DNA of 64,000 nucleotides, from positions 8,496,501 to 8,560,500 of the forward strand of contig NC_072798.1 in the NCBI RefSeq assembly GCF_028583425.1. The letters run 5' to 3'. This document shows positions 43,840 through 55,079 of this stretch, piece by piece; within the stretch, counting starts at the first letter, position 1; each line of letters opens with the position of its first letter. The stretch comes from Eublepharis macularius (lineage: Eukaryota; Chordata; Lepidosauria; Squamata; Eublepharidae). The position numbers and the translations under genes were made by a program. The notes under the pieces were generated by a model. The model did not search any database and was not told the DNA's origin. It saw only the letters and a list, made by a program, of their open reading frames with translations.

Positions 43840-44350
43840 CAAGAATCTTGAAGCACCTATAAGAGTAACAACATTTGTGGTAGGATATGAGCTTTTGTGA
43901 GTCACAACTCACTTCTTCTGATACAGCTAGAATGTGGAATCAGCTGCCTAGGGAGGTGGTGAGCTCCCCCTCACTGGCAGTTTTCAAGAAGAGGCTGGAT
44001 GAATACTTGTCAGAGATGCTTTAGGCTGATCCTGCACTGGGCAGGGGGTTGGACTAGATGGTCTATATGGCCCCTTCCAACTCTATGATTCTATGAGTCC
44101 ATCTGTCCTTATATCTTGGATAGCGGAGTGATTTCAGATGCTGAATGACAACAGCAGGTAAATGACAATTGCTGGTGAATGACAATAGCAGGTGTGATTG
44201 GATTGGGTGGGGTATGCAGAGGGGTAGTAGGTGTGAAGAAATCAGCATTGGTAATGAGACAGGAAGTCCAGGTCTCAATTCAGTCCTGGTGAATGCATCG
44301 TCTTGAGTTTCATGATCAGTTGCAATTCAGTCTCTTAATGGACATAAGTC
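43840..44350. mobile_element. Penelope-like region with a nested CR1 tail
   Basis: Same order as 60955-61280 ('gagcaagaatcttgaagca', 'gtgatttcagatgctgaat', 'tgagacaggaagtccaggt'). It is interrupted at 43935-44097 by a CR1 3' end: 'gaatcagctgcctagggag' to 'ccaactctatgattctatg', the 8 bp-repeat tail typical of CR1. The uninterrupted relative at 61 kb shows what was there before. Confidence 0.6.
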
Positions 44351-44935
44351 TGATGTCAGAAACCACAACATTCAAAAACCAGTGGGGGAACATTTTAACC
44401 TTCCAGGACAATCAGTTGCTGATCTAAAAGTGGTAGTTATCCCGCAGAGGAATTTCAAAAGGAGATTAGAGAGACTGTGGAATTGTATCTGATATTTTGA
44501 TATCTGATAGTGTATCTGATAACAAAGCTACTGTTTTGAAGAAGGAAATTGATTAATTGAGTCAAATTGAGGCGATCAGAGATTAAGTTCTAGGACTGCT
44601 ATTCAGACTGAAAACTAACACATCTCCAGGGCTGATGGCATACATCCAAGGATTCTCAAGGAACTCAGATATGAAATTGGTAATGTGCAAACCAGTATAA
44701 GTAACTTGTTGCTAAAATTGGGCTCCATGCCACATGACTGGAAAGTGGAAAATGTCACAGCAGTTTTTAAAAACGGGATCTATGGAATTACAGTCCAGTT
44801 AGCCTAACATCTGTTCTAGGAAAATAAGTAGAAACTGTTGAGTTATTCAGCTAATTGGGAAACACTAAAGTCTGCTGAGATAAAATCAGCATGGCTTCTG
44901 TAAAGGGAAGTCCTGCCTCACTATCCTTTTGCTGT
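44350..44935 (+). mobile_element. CR1-type LINE fragment, reverse transcriptase region
   Basis: Translated in pieces it gives DWKVENVTAVFKNG, close to the CR1/L2 reverse transcriptase block 'DWK-ANV-PIFKKG'. Several stops and frame changes show it is dead. The 3' end is missing. Confidence 0.55.
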
Positions 44936-44939
44936 TCTC

Positions 44940-46160
44940 TGTGCAGGCTAGCAAGTATGTGGATAAGGGAGATCTGGTCTTTTGTAGGTGGTACCAATGA
45001 AGGAAGAAAGTCCAAAAGTACCAGGAAGGCGGCGGGGAGCAAACAGAGTAATCTCCTTTCCTGTCCTCCTTAATTCTAGTTTGGTGGCACAATGAGTCTT
45101 CTTCCTCTTGTGTTGGCCGCCAAGGGTGGTTGTGGGGTGAAGTGCGATGGCAGTCCTCCGGGTTCAGTTGTGGAAAGCAGCATTGGGTGCGGCTCGGGGG
45201 CCGCAGGGAGTCCCCCCACTCCCCCCAATTCACCTGTGTGGGCTGTGGAGGAGGCCAAAGAGGTCTTTGCGCAGGGGGGAGAGAATCTCAACTTTTTGAG
45301 GAGGGGTGGGTGGGCGATGGATCCCTGGAGGAATGGTATGTGTGTTATGAACCACCTACCAAACCACCTACAAAAGACAAAGGAAGAAAGTCAGCATAAA
45401 GAATTTATAAAACTTATCTAGACTTGTCTTACGCTTCACCATGCAGGCTTACCTGTTGGATGTCTTCCTGGTTGGAGTTTCTACTGCACTGTCCAGGGGG
45501 TCACCAACCTCCTGCCTGCCGTTTCAAGCGCTGATTACAGCCACTCAAACCCTTAGGAGGTCTCCTGGGAGGATGGCTTACCCCGTTCATTTGAGACTCA
45601 CCAGTCTCTGGGTTTCTTTCACCTGGGGGATTCTGCACACAGTTGGTCAGATACTCAAAGACACAAGACTTTATACAAACAGATGTTTTATTAACTCGGA
45701 GGAGTGGATGCAGATGGCAGGAACCACTCCCTTTAAGGCACAAACAAGAGGCATTAAAAAAACAGACTAATCTTTACTAGTGCTATCTAACTAAAACATA
45801 AGCTTGCTAACTTGCATTTCTGAAGAGGCTTGAGGCTACTACTCACAAATCCATAAACCATGCCAGGCAGGTAGTCATCTCAGGCCTGACCTGGAGCAAA
45901 GTCTCTCACATGCTAACACAGCCTGGAATGATCCAACAACATCTCAGTGCATGTGTGTGGCGTAGTTCCCTGTTAACAGTGAGGAGCCATCTTTTCAAAG
46001 ATTGCCAGCCAGTCAGAGGCATCTTGTAATCAGCGTTGCTAGGCTGAGAAGGCCTACGTGTAGAGCCAAAGCTCTCTTGTCTCTCAAGGACACTCTTTCT
46101 AGGCACCAGCTCCAGGTTCGATTAATTACTGAGCTGCACACTCCACTCCTGGGGTGTGAG
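44940..46160. other. Unassigned, possibly element-derived
   Basis: 44940-45590 is GC-rich with overlapping short open frames that I cannot assign. At 45600-46160 the minus strand has AATAAA-like and T-rich signals as in an LTR ('taataaaacatctgtttgt'), but I could not find matched ends. Confidence 0.25.
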
Positions 46161-47204
46161 GCCAAACTGGGCCTGTAAGAACTTAGAAACTTAAACCAAT
46201 ATACGCAAATGGGCTCACTATGGCTTTGCTAGACATGCACCTGTTGAACTTCTAATATTTATTGTGCATGGGTTTGGAATAATTAATGTTATTTATGAGA
46301 TAGTGATAACTTTGTTCACACATATTCATGTAGACCTGATATTATGTTCAGAATTATTTATTTTGTTTGGAGCGTCATCACTTTATTGTTTATTGCTTAT
46401 TGATGAGTAGTATATATTTTTATTGCTTATTGTTGAGTGGTATATCTCTTGCCATCCTCCATGTGTGGTTTTCCACTCTCTGGATTGGTCTTATTTGTCG
46501 GGAGGAGCCTCTTTGTTCGGTTGTCTTTACAGGATGGAAGGTGGGCAGATGTTGGCCCAATGCGCAGTTCACTTCTTACAAACAGCTCAGCCAGCACAAA
46601 TGATTACAAAACCATCTGGAGACCATAGAAATGAGTTAGAGAAGATTCACCTCCAGCCGGGAGGTCTACTCCATGCAGTTCTGTTTTGGCTGGTTCCAAG
46701 AGGGTATTTCACTAACTATTATGTGTACATTATGTTATGAACGCTGTTCATTTTTATACTGCCAAGTGCAGCTATTTTAAAAATCACTTTCTGCTGCTTG
46801 TTCCTTCTTAATAAATAAAATTGATGTCTTAAATAAGGACCTGTTCCCTTCTTTCTGATTTGTTTTTTTACACAGGTTGGTAATGGGGCTGTGCTAGAAG
46901 GAAGTGGTTGTAAAGCGATAGTTTGGTAAAAGGATAAGAACAGTTGACTGGGTATGTCTACAGTTCTTTTGATGTAGATACATGTCTTTTGATGTAGATA
47001 TGCTCCTACTGGGTAGTTTCTGCACCATTTAAATATGTTAAATAGCTCATGTTTTATTTCAGCACTATATCAGAATTCTATTTGTTCTATTGCTTTGTTC
47101 TTCTTCCAAGGCATTTGGGAAAGGCCTGACCAAGGCCATCTGCTGTAACCATTGCCAAAGACTTGAGCTCTTTTGCCTTCCATGAGGACATGGCAGACTT
47201 TCAG
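46161..47204. other. No recognised gene
   Basis: A/T-rich intergenic DNA with short repeats such as 'tattgcttattg(a/t)tgag' near 46390-46440 and a tandem 'cttttgatgtagata' near 46965-47000. Confidence 0.4.
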
Positions 47205-47275
47205 TGCAATCCCAAGAAGAGTTGCTCATTTTCAATGGGCTTAAACTAGAGTAACTCTTCTTAAGATTGCACTGT
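47205..47275. mobile_element. Short palindromic MITE
   Basis: 'cagtgcaatcccaagaaga' and 'cttcttaagattgcactg' as near-perfect inverted ends around a 35 bp centre. Confidence 0.7.
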
Positions 47276-47497
47276 TTGTCAATTGAAATGTGTGCATGTT
47301 AAAATGAAAGGAAGGAAAATCTAAGTGCTGCCTTGAGTCATACTGAGAAAGGCAGATCATAAATAACATAAATAAAACTGAATGAATAAATAAAGTATCC
47401 CACTTAGACATGCTTCAAAGATCACAAAGACAGCTGGAGGAGATGCATGCATGGATTTGTAACATGCGTATCTCTCTTATTGGATGTTAATGGTGGA

Positions 47498-47737
47498 GAC
47501 CCAGTTTGGTGTAGTGGTTAAGAGTGTGGGACTCTAATCTGGAGAGCCGGGTTTGATTCCCCACTCCTCCACTTGAAGCCAGCTGGGTGACCTTGGGTCA
47601 GTCACAGCTCTCTCAGAGCTCTCTCAGCCCCACCCACCTCCCAGGGTGTTTTGTTGTAGGGATAATAATGACATACTTTGTAAACTGCTCTGAGTGGGCA
47701 TTAAGTTGTCCTGAAGGGTGGTATATAAATTGAATGC

Positions 47738-47769
<32 letters not shown>
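47498..47769 (+). mobile_element. Sauria-type SINE with (ATT)n tail
   Basis: Near-consensus copy ending in about ten ATT triplets (47738-47769). One of the least worn copies, so probably among the youngest. Confidence 0.85.
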
Positions 47770-47770
<1 letters not shown>

Positions 47771-48453
47771 TCTTAATACATTTGGGTTAGCTGCATAGTC
47801 AGCCCTCCTGTTTTCCTCCCCAAAAATAGCGCGTACACACAAACACGTTGCATTAAGCTTTTACTTGACAGAAGGGTTTTTTTGAGGAATCAGAAGGAAA
47901 GAGTGAAAAACAGACACCTAAACAAATAAGCAACCATGATGTGGAGACAAGACAGTCGTTCCATCCCCATTTCAGACCAGTCTCAACATTTACTGTGTCA
48001 GGTGACAAATGAAGGCGATGGGATGGATCCAGAGTTGAGCCAGCCTCATCGGATAACATTAACCTTGGATCACAGGGCGGCGTGACATTGTGGTCAGTTG
48101 TTTGGGTGTGTGTGGTCTTGAACAGACAGAGTGTTACAAAAAGAATTTTAGATGCAGATCATGCAAAGCAATGATTATAGGACAGGAAAGCAGTTCCTAG
48201 CTAGAAAAGGCTTCATCCATAAGGGCTAACAGTGGCATGAAAGAGGCACGGTTTACAGAGGGGCAGATATGGACGCTTCTCCTTTGTCTCCCTGTTTTAC
48301 AAGGATGTAAAGTAATAACAAAGCCAGGCAGAACACGAGAGAGCAAAGCAGCTAGGGGAGCGCTTGCTCTGGTCTTCCTTCCTCTAACACACAGTTGACT
48401 CTCAGAAGACAACTCAGCAACGGCAATGGTTAAGCATGTGAGAAGAGTTTGGG

Positions 48454-51344
48454 CTAGTAACAGGAACTGTTGAAAAGGTTGATGCTCTTCTTGCCATACA
48501 GAGGGGCAAGTTGCTGCTCCAGTTGCGACAGGGTGCGCTCTGTTACTGCTGGTGGATTATTCGGGTCGTTGCTTGCAATGACGGCCCAGGACACCCTTTT
48601 GTTTTGGGCATTCACACAGCAGGATGCCGACCAGACATAGCTGGGGTAATTGACTCTCTTATTTATTAAGGTCTTCCCCGGCACGGCTCCCACCATGACG
48701 TAGACTTTAGAGCACCCATACTGAGCCGTCTTCTGCGACATGGTCTGAGTTTCATAATTGACCCAGGGCCCTTGGTTGAGTTTGTTGAACTGGGGCACAA
48801 TGTTGGTCAAGGTGAACGTGGCGGCTTTGCTGTCATCTGTGTTATGATGGACCACGGGGTTCAAGTGGCCTTTATCTACATAATAAGGGGCCGCTGCATA
48901 GTCGTTGAAAGTGGCCTGGCTTGCAGCAATATCTGCGGGAGGAATGGTGCTCTCTCGCTCATCTTCCATGTTTTTGTTAAGGTTGCTGCTCACAAGCTAC
49001 AAAACAGATAGAAAATGTGATTGAGACAAGTCCCAGGTCCAAGAATGTCCCCCTAGAGTGTCTCTGCTGGTCAGCCATCAAAAAAGGCTTGGAACTGAAA
49101 GAACATATAGCATGTACTTCCCTTACATTGTTTAAATCTGGATTTAAAAAAATCCAGCATTTCTTAAGAAATGTCTCCTCTCGCATGAATGTTTTTAAAA
49201 TCTTCCACTGTGGGTCTAACCTCCAGCAGTTCTTTTTCTATGGCAGTGCAGGTACTACTTATACAGGAAGAATCAAACCCTACTTCTAAAAATGTGTAGA
49301 GAACCTCTAAAGACAATGTAATATAGTAGTTAGAGTGCTGGGCTAGGAACTTGGGAGGCTCAAGTTAAAATTGTCACTTCTATGGAAGCTTGCTGGGTGT
49401 CCTTGGGCCAGTCACACACTCTCAGCCTGACCTACCTCAGAGGGTTGTTGTAAGGATAAAATAGAGAAGGGGAGAATGATGCAGGCCACTTTGGGTCCCC
49501 ATCAGGGAGAAAAGCGGGGTACGGATGGATGGGTGCCAGGCATATGGAATATACTGATTTTAACTTGTTTCTAATGTTGATTAGAAAACTTAGTTTTCTT
49601 ACATAGTTTGTATCCCTGTAGAATACTGTCCTGACCTGGATGGCCCAAACTAGCCCAATTCCATCAGATCTTGGAACCTAAACAGGGTCAGCCCTGGACA
49701 GTGTTTGGACGGGAGACCACCGAAGAAGTCCGGGTTTCCTATGAAGAGGCATGCAATGGCAAATCACCTCTTGTTATGATCCTTACTTTCTCTAGGGTAG
49801 ATTTTGCCTTTAATCTTTCCTTTACACCATCTGGGTAGATTGTTGCCACCAGGAATATTATATTCCAAGATATTTTATTTAAATTTTCCCTTTAGGAATG
49901 TGCCTAAGCATCGGGCTCCTTCGTGGTTCTATGTGGCCCTGAGGATAGGAATGGGATATAGCAATGACAGCTACTTTGGGATATAACAAAAACAAATGTT
50001 TATTTTTTCAAGAAGCATATCGGTTTCATAAAAGTAGTTCTTGGTTCTTAAAGTTACTTCATTTAAACTCATTCACACAGATCTCTTCTAAGGCTTCACA
50101 CACAGTTAGCCTCTTTCTCTAACTCAATATTTCTCACAGACATGCTTAAACTGCTCAGGCAACACACAGCTTGTCTGCTTTTCCCTGACTCAATGTTTCT
50201 CTCAGACTTTCTTAAATTTACTCAGGCTGCACACAGCTTGCCTGCTTTCTCTGGACTATTATTCACAGAAATGCTAAAACCTGCTCAGGCAGCCCACAGC
50301 TGGCCTCCCTTTCCCTGACTGAGTGTCCTTTCACAAACATGCTCAGTTCAGGTTTCACACAGGTCATATTTCTCTCATGAATACTTCAGTATACTCAGGC
50401 AGCACACAGCTAGCCTGCCTTCTTCTGACTGGCTATTTTGCTCTCCCCTCTCAGTCTCAAACTGCCTTCACTCCGCCCACACTCTCAGTCATCAACCAAT
50501 CATATCGCTCACTCATCCCTCTCTTTCACCCCCACTCTTCACCTACACCACACCAAGCATTTAAAGACACATGCACCCATTTACTTGAAATCATTACTCC
50601 TCTATTCAGGGCTTTTTTTCAGCTGGAACGCAGTGGAATGGAGTTCCGGAACCTCTTGAAAATTGACACATGACTGGTGGTGCCGCCCCTCCGTCTGGAG
50701 ATCAGGGGGCAGGGCCACCAGCCACGTGACCATTTTCGCCAAGGGCAATTTAAACTTTTAAAAACTCCCCCCCTTGTTCCAGCTGACCCAAAGGGACGTC
50801 ATTGGTCCTGCGAGCTTGACAGTACTTCCATCGCTATAGAATACTAGGTAATTCAGTTACCAAGATAAGCACTTTTTTAAAAAAAATGAGAACGCAGCCT
50901 GCTACCCAAAGGTTGGACTAGATTTTGCAGTACATGTAGAAATTGATTGCCAGATGTCAGGAATCCTGGTTGTAGAACATGGAATTAGAGGATCAGACCC
51001 CAAGTTACAGCAGATGTGCTGTTCTTGGATCAGTTTGTGTGTGAAGTCCTCTTACCTGGGGCTCTATCATCCAGTCGGTAGACCTGTCACCCGGGGAAGG
51101 GGTGTAAAGGTATGCAGAGTAGATGGGAATGCGGTTTGTCCTGTCGTACATCGTGGCATATTGTATAACATTCTTGTATGTCTGGCAAATCCTGGCTGGG
51201 TTGAGCGGCTTCAGGTTATCGTCAGGAAGTTTTCCGTCCAAGAAGAAGCTGGGGCATGAATTAAAACTGCTCACCACCGCACAGTGCCCGACACTTACAA
51301 ACGATGCACAAATGAGGAACAGGAATGATAGCAACATTGTGGAG
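48454..51344 (-). CDS. ENDOD1-like nuclease, left copy, two coding exons
   Basis: Coding exons 51337-51056 and 48996-48454 (phase 0 join) give 274 residues. Exon 1 has a signal peptide (MLLSFLFLICASFVSVGHC), then the ENDOD1 N-terminal pattern with ICQTY, YATMYDRTNRIPIYSAYLY and the exon-ending IEPQ, as in human ENDOD1 (VEPQ). Exon 2 has the DNA/RNA non-specific endonuclease (NUC) core: DKGHLNP carries the general-base histidine where active members have DRGH, and NQGPW supplies the metal-binding asparagine. Cysteines CCVNAQNK and the final SSC are conserved in type. It stops after the NUC domain, without the long membrane-associated C-terminus of human ENDOD1 (500 residues); short forms are usual in fish and reptile paralogues. 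The Arg-to-Lys change next to the catalytic histidine makes activity uncertain. The protein is probably secreted. The intron contains a SINE, an LTR and a MITE. Confidence 0.85.
49310..49525 (+). mobile_element. tRNA-derived SINE
   Basis: In the ENDOD1-like intron: 'gtagttagagtgctgggct' head, 'tgtccttgggccagtcaca', tail 'catcagggagaaaagcggg'. Confidence 0.65.
49630..49771 (+). mobile_element. 5S-derived SINE, truncated by an LTR
   Basis: 'ctgacctggatggcccaaa', 'ttggaacctaaacagggtc', 'tggacgggagaccaccga'. Its continuation is lost or displaced by the LTR and MITE to its right; a short piece of its tail reappears at about 50810-50835. The mirror copy at 63840-64000 has no such insertions. Confidence 0.7.
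49772..50598 (-). mobile_element. LTR inside a 5S SINE
   Basis: 827 bp, starting TGTTATGATC, ending ATCATTACT (an inverted match, 7 of the outer 9 bases), with a 5 bp target duplication CCTCT (49767-49771, 50599-50603). On the minus strand it has AATAAA-type signals near its end, so its sense is minus. Solo and worn. It is missing from the mirror arm, so it came after the gene duplication. Confidence 0.6.
50607..50800. mobile_element. hAT MITE, truncated
   Basis: CAGGGCTTTTTTTCAGC start and the family's palindrome arm 'gatcagggggcagggccac'. The right end is cut at 'attggtcctg', next to the 5S SINE tail. Confidence 0.65.
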
Positions 51345-51493
51345 CTGTTGAGAATGAGAAAGTGGCATAAAAAAGAGATGTCAATAAAACAATCAGGAAT
51401 GAAAATATTTCATCAATGGAATTTGCTAGCTGCCTGAAAACACAACATCTTGGAGCTGTTAATCTGTCCAGTTTTATATACCTTTTAATGCAT

Positions 51494-51705
51494 AAATTGA
51501 AAAGAGTCCAGTAGCACCTTTAAGACTAACTAACTTTACTGTAGCATCAGCTTTCAAGAATCACAGTTCTCTTCGTCCGATGCATACACAGCGGACGAAG
51601 AGAACTGTGATTTTCGAAAGCTTATGCTACAGTAAAGTTGGTCTTAAAGGTGCTACTTTTTTCGATTTTTGCTACTACAGGCTAACACGGCTAACTCCTC
51701 TGGAT
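51494..51705. mobile_element. Penelope-like inverted composite, 12 bp target duplication
   Basis: Same build as 13483-13695, between exact copies of CTTTTAATGCAT (51482-51493, 51706-51717). Hammerhead-like halves face each other ('ttctcttcgtccgatgc' and 'cggacgaagagaactgtg'). The mirror arm at about 59915 is uninterrupted, so this insertion is younger than the duplication. Confidence 0.75.
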
Positions 51706-51943
51706 CTTTTAATGCATGCAACCCACGTTCTGACATGGTCTAGTTTGGCCCTTTCAGGAACCACAAAAAGGGAGAGGTAGGAATGTAAGTGTTAAAACAG
51801 AACTTATTAACAAGCCATTCTGAGAACATAACAGGAACCATGTCAAGATGTTGAAGAACAAAGGAATTTGCCCAGTCAAGGGTAAACACAATGGGATAAA
51901 GAAATGGACCCAAGTACTCAGTCTGAGATAGCGATATGCTTAC

Positions 51944-52046
51944 CTGTGCAGCTTAGCTGCAAATTCTTCCAGTAGATGTGTGATGTCCTCCAAGAGTCTT
52001 GAGAAGAATGAAGTTTGCAGAGAAGAATCACACCCGTTATATAGGC
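51944..52046 (-). promoter_or_regulatory. TATA promoter and non-coding exon 1, left ENDOD1-like copy
   Basis: On the minus strand a TATA box TATATAAC (about 52044-52037) lies about 25 bp before the likely start of an exon that ends at 51944 with CTGCACAG/GTAAGC. The next exon begins at 51344 (acceptor CTCAACAG), 7 bases before the start codon. The whole block is repeated in mirror form at 59586-59687. Confidence 0.65.
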
Positions 52047-52599
52047 GCATCACCTAATCAAAACGGAGAAACCACAAATATCTTGCAATCACCTGTAGAA
52101 AAGCATTTGGAAACAGCCGCCTGTGAGTGCACAGTTACATTGGGCAAATGACGTGACTTGTTCTTCTTACATCACACAGTTATCCCATCTTTTGAGCTAG
52201 TGAGAATTCTTCTTCCTTGGAAGAGCCACCTTTCTGGGACTCAAAACAGAATTTCTAAGGAATGAGTTTTTTCATTCCTTAGAAAATCACAAAAAAAGAA
52301 AAAGAAAATCACACATTAGATGATAGAATTAGTAAACTTGAAACGTTTTCTTTTTGCTTACATGGAAGCCATTGTTTAACTATGATCTTCACAGGTATTG
52401 CAAAAAATTTTTTGTACCTGATGTGCTCGTCACACTGAATTTTAGTTTACTTTTTTTGCTGGTTTTGTAGGCCCCCGAGTGCATTGGTTGAGTTCTTTTA
52501 TTGAGGGACATTTCCCCCCCTGTTAGTCTCTATATTTATTGTTTGGGGGGGACGGATTTAAATGGTCCCAAATGATCAGTCCAAGATACAGATATATTT

Positions 52600-52680
52600 A
52601 CCCAGGCAGATTAGCTGCAGAATCTTTCTGCAAACGTGTGATATCCTCCAAGAGCCTGGAGGAGAATGATAGTTAATCTT
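52600..52680 (-). other. Second copy of the ENDOD1-like non-coding exon (left arm)
   Basis: Minus-strand sequence with 'gaggatatcacacgtttgc' and 'gcagctaatctgcctggg' words, clearly related to the exon at 51944-52015. A possible donor G/GTAAAT remains. It may be an alternative first exon or an old duplicate. Confidence 0.45.
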
Positions 52681-52944
52681 TGTAAATAAAAAATGTTTCT
52701 TTACATGAATATGAATGTCCTTGTTGTTTGCAAATCTGTCTCCCATGTCTTTGGAATCTGTCAGCCACCAACAGGTATGCTGACAGTAAAACAGTCTGTC
52801 ATATTTTTAAAGTTACAGAGCAGGAAGGAATTGGATGAAGATTATAGTCTTGGTTTGCAGTACTTGTCTATGAAACTGTGCAGCAGTATTGTGTGTTGTC
52901 TGCCTTGGAATGCTAGAATTCTGTAATGTCTATTTATTTCTGTA

Positions 52945-53112
52945 GAGAAGAGCTAGAGCCCAGTAGCACCTATAAAACTAACAAAATTTGTGGTAGGCTA
53001 TGAGCTTTCGTGAGCCACATACCCTACCACAAATTGTGTTAGTCTTATAGGTGCTACAGGACTCTTGCTCTTTTCTACTGCTACAGACAGATTAACATGG
53101 CTACCCATCTTG
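52945..53112. mobile_element. Penelope-like inverted composite
   Basis: 'agcccagtagcacctataa' at the left and its inverted mate 'cttataggtgctacaggac' at the right. Flanks 'ctatttattt' and 'ctatgtattt' look like a target duplication. Missing at the matching place in the right arm (about 58655). Confidence 0.6.
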
Positions 53113-53244
53113 ATCTATGTATTTATGGGAGCCTCTCTGGTACTCTGTCATTCTCTCCTTACCTCAGACTACTTACTACTTGGGGAAATGGAGATTCCAT
53201 ACATTTTTGGCATTAGGATCGCTTAACCATTGGTTAAGAGGTCC

Positions 53245-53560
53245 TAATTTATAAGAGCCCCGAGGCGCAGACAGAGTGGTAAGCTGCAGTACTGCAGCCC
53301 AAGCTCTGCTCACGACCTGAGTTCGATCCTGGCGGAAACCGGGTTCAAATAGCCAGCTCAAGGTTGACTCAGCCTTCCATCCTTCCGAGGTCGATAAAAT
53401 GAGTACCCAGGTTCCTAGGGGTAAAGTCTAGATGACTGGGGAAGGCAATGGCAAACCATCCCGTAACAAAAAGCCTGCCAAGAAAACGTAGTGATGTGAT
53501 GTCTCCCCATGGGTCAGTAATGACTCGGTGCTTGCACAGGGGACTACCTTTACCTTTAAC
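53245..53560 (+). mobile_element. tRNA-derived SINE (AGCCCCG head), left arm
   Basis: Full length: 'agccccgaggcgcagacag' head to 'gactcggtgcttgcacagg' end, then 'ctttacctttaac'. The same insertion is shared with the right arm (58215-58510), so it is older than the inverted duplication. Confidence 0.8.
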
Positions 53561-54040
53561 ATTAGTATACAGCGTGAGATCCAGAATGCAAGATGACGTC
53601 AATTGATTCAAGGTGAAGCACACGATCCACTGGTCCTTCTAGTGTACTATCATTTTCAGTTGCTAGCAGCAGTTCAGTGTACACTTCTAGTGCTCTTAGC
53701 ATACACACTGGGAGAATGCACTGCGTGTGATTGCCTCGATACCCACCATTTTGTCCACATTGGGCATACGTGTGCATATAGTAGCTTCAGCACATGCGAT
53801 TAGAATCTCTGGTATATTTACTGAAGCTGGAATCTATGCACATTTCCCAGTTTGGACACAATGGCGATTGAATGTATCAAGATGACAGCTTGTAGCGCAC
53901 TCTCCTGGTTGGTATGTGTGGCAGGAGAGCTTGAAATGTAACATCCGAAGAGGGCTTCTTTGGATGCAGAATCTGCATTGGCAGGCTTTCTCTTTCCTCT
54001 GTGCACGATGCTGAAGTTATGGATTTATAACCACCTAGCC

Positions 54041-55079
54041 CTTTGTCCTTTGGTGGGGTTTATTGATTTGCTTGTTTGCTTGTTTAAAATATTTACACAC
54101 CCAATTCTCTCGCAACCAAATCAAGACCCAGCAGCGGCCACAGTAGCCATTGCAAGGTGGAATGGCCACTTCTGATCACACAACCTCACACTTCTTGCAG
54201 TGGAGCGACCCGCTGGCTTCCGAATGACCAGCAGTTCTTGCCTAATGTGCAACCGTTTCTCTCTGCAGCAATCGACCTTTACTGAAATAAGCAACTGATT
54301 TTGCACATGCATCACGCTCCTGCTACAATAAACAAGCCCGTGATATAGTTAACAATTACAGTTATCTAATAGGAAGGAAGAGGAATCATTTACCAATCTA
54401 GTAGGGCTCTCTAGACATTTGCAGTTCTTTCGTACGCTGGATCCAATAAGGCTCACATCTCCTAATGAGAAACTTCCAGTCTCTCCTACATGGTTGTTTT
54501 AATATCTGCTCAGAGTGGTGATGTTACTTCCTTTGGGGCTGAGTCCACGGGTCTTTGGCAAAGTGAGCACGCAGAAGGATGTGTCCTTGGCATCTCCAAT
54601 GAAAGCATCTCAGAAGGACGCTGAAGGATAGGAAAGGCCCAAGAGAACAGCTGCCAGCCAGAGTAGGCGATACTCTGCTAGATGGACAAAGGGGATGACT
54701 TGGTATAAGTCAGTGTCATAAGTTCAAGGTGGATCCCCTTAGAGGAGAGGCTGTGGCTCTGTGGGGTAGCACATGTTTTATATGCACATGGGCCCAGATG
54801 CAAGCCTTGAAGTCTCCACTGAAAAGATCTGAGAGGCTGGAAAAGACCTTCTTTGCCCGACACCCAAGAAAGCTACTGCCAGCCACAGAAGCAATAAGGA
54901 GCTGGATCAGGGGGTTGCTCTAGATCCAAAAGTGGCTCTGAGTGGAGCCAACGATGGCTTTAAAAAAGAAAGGTAAATCTTTCAATTAAGGTATATTGGA
55001 AGGGTAAGGTAGAGGTTAAGAATAACTTTTATGCAGGGGTGGACTGGCCATTTAACTTCCAAGGAAATTTCCTGTGGGG
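54041..55079. other. Spacer between the arms, no gene
   Basis: A worn tRNA-type SINE lies at 54725-54800 ('agaggctgtggctctgtgg', 'agatgcaagcctt'). Otherwise I see no exon or known repeat. Confidence 0.4.

Larger units (their letters stand above)
49630..54040 (-). repeat. Inverted duplication, left arm
   Basis: Pairs with 57730-64000 on the opposite strand. Matching landmarks: 54006-53818 with 57757-57945, the SINE 53560-53245 with 58215-58510, the duplicate exon 52670-52605 with 58905-58980, the promoter 52046-51944 with 59584-59687, the coding exon 51344-51056 with 63321-63609, and the 5S SINE 49660 with 64000. Confidence 0.85.

Noticed and set aside
45092-45421. A possible host or element protein
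   Set aside because: Two overlapping frames are equally open, with low-complexity Gly/Pro-rich content and no recognised motif or splice context.
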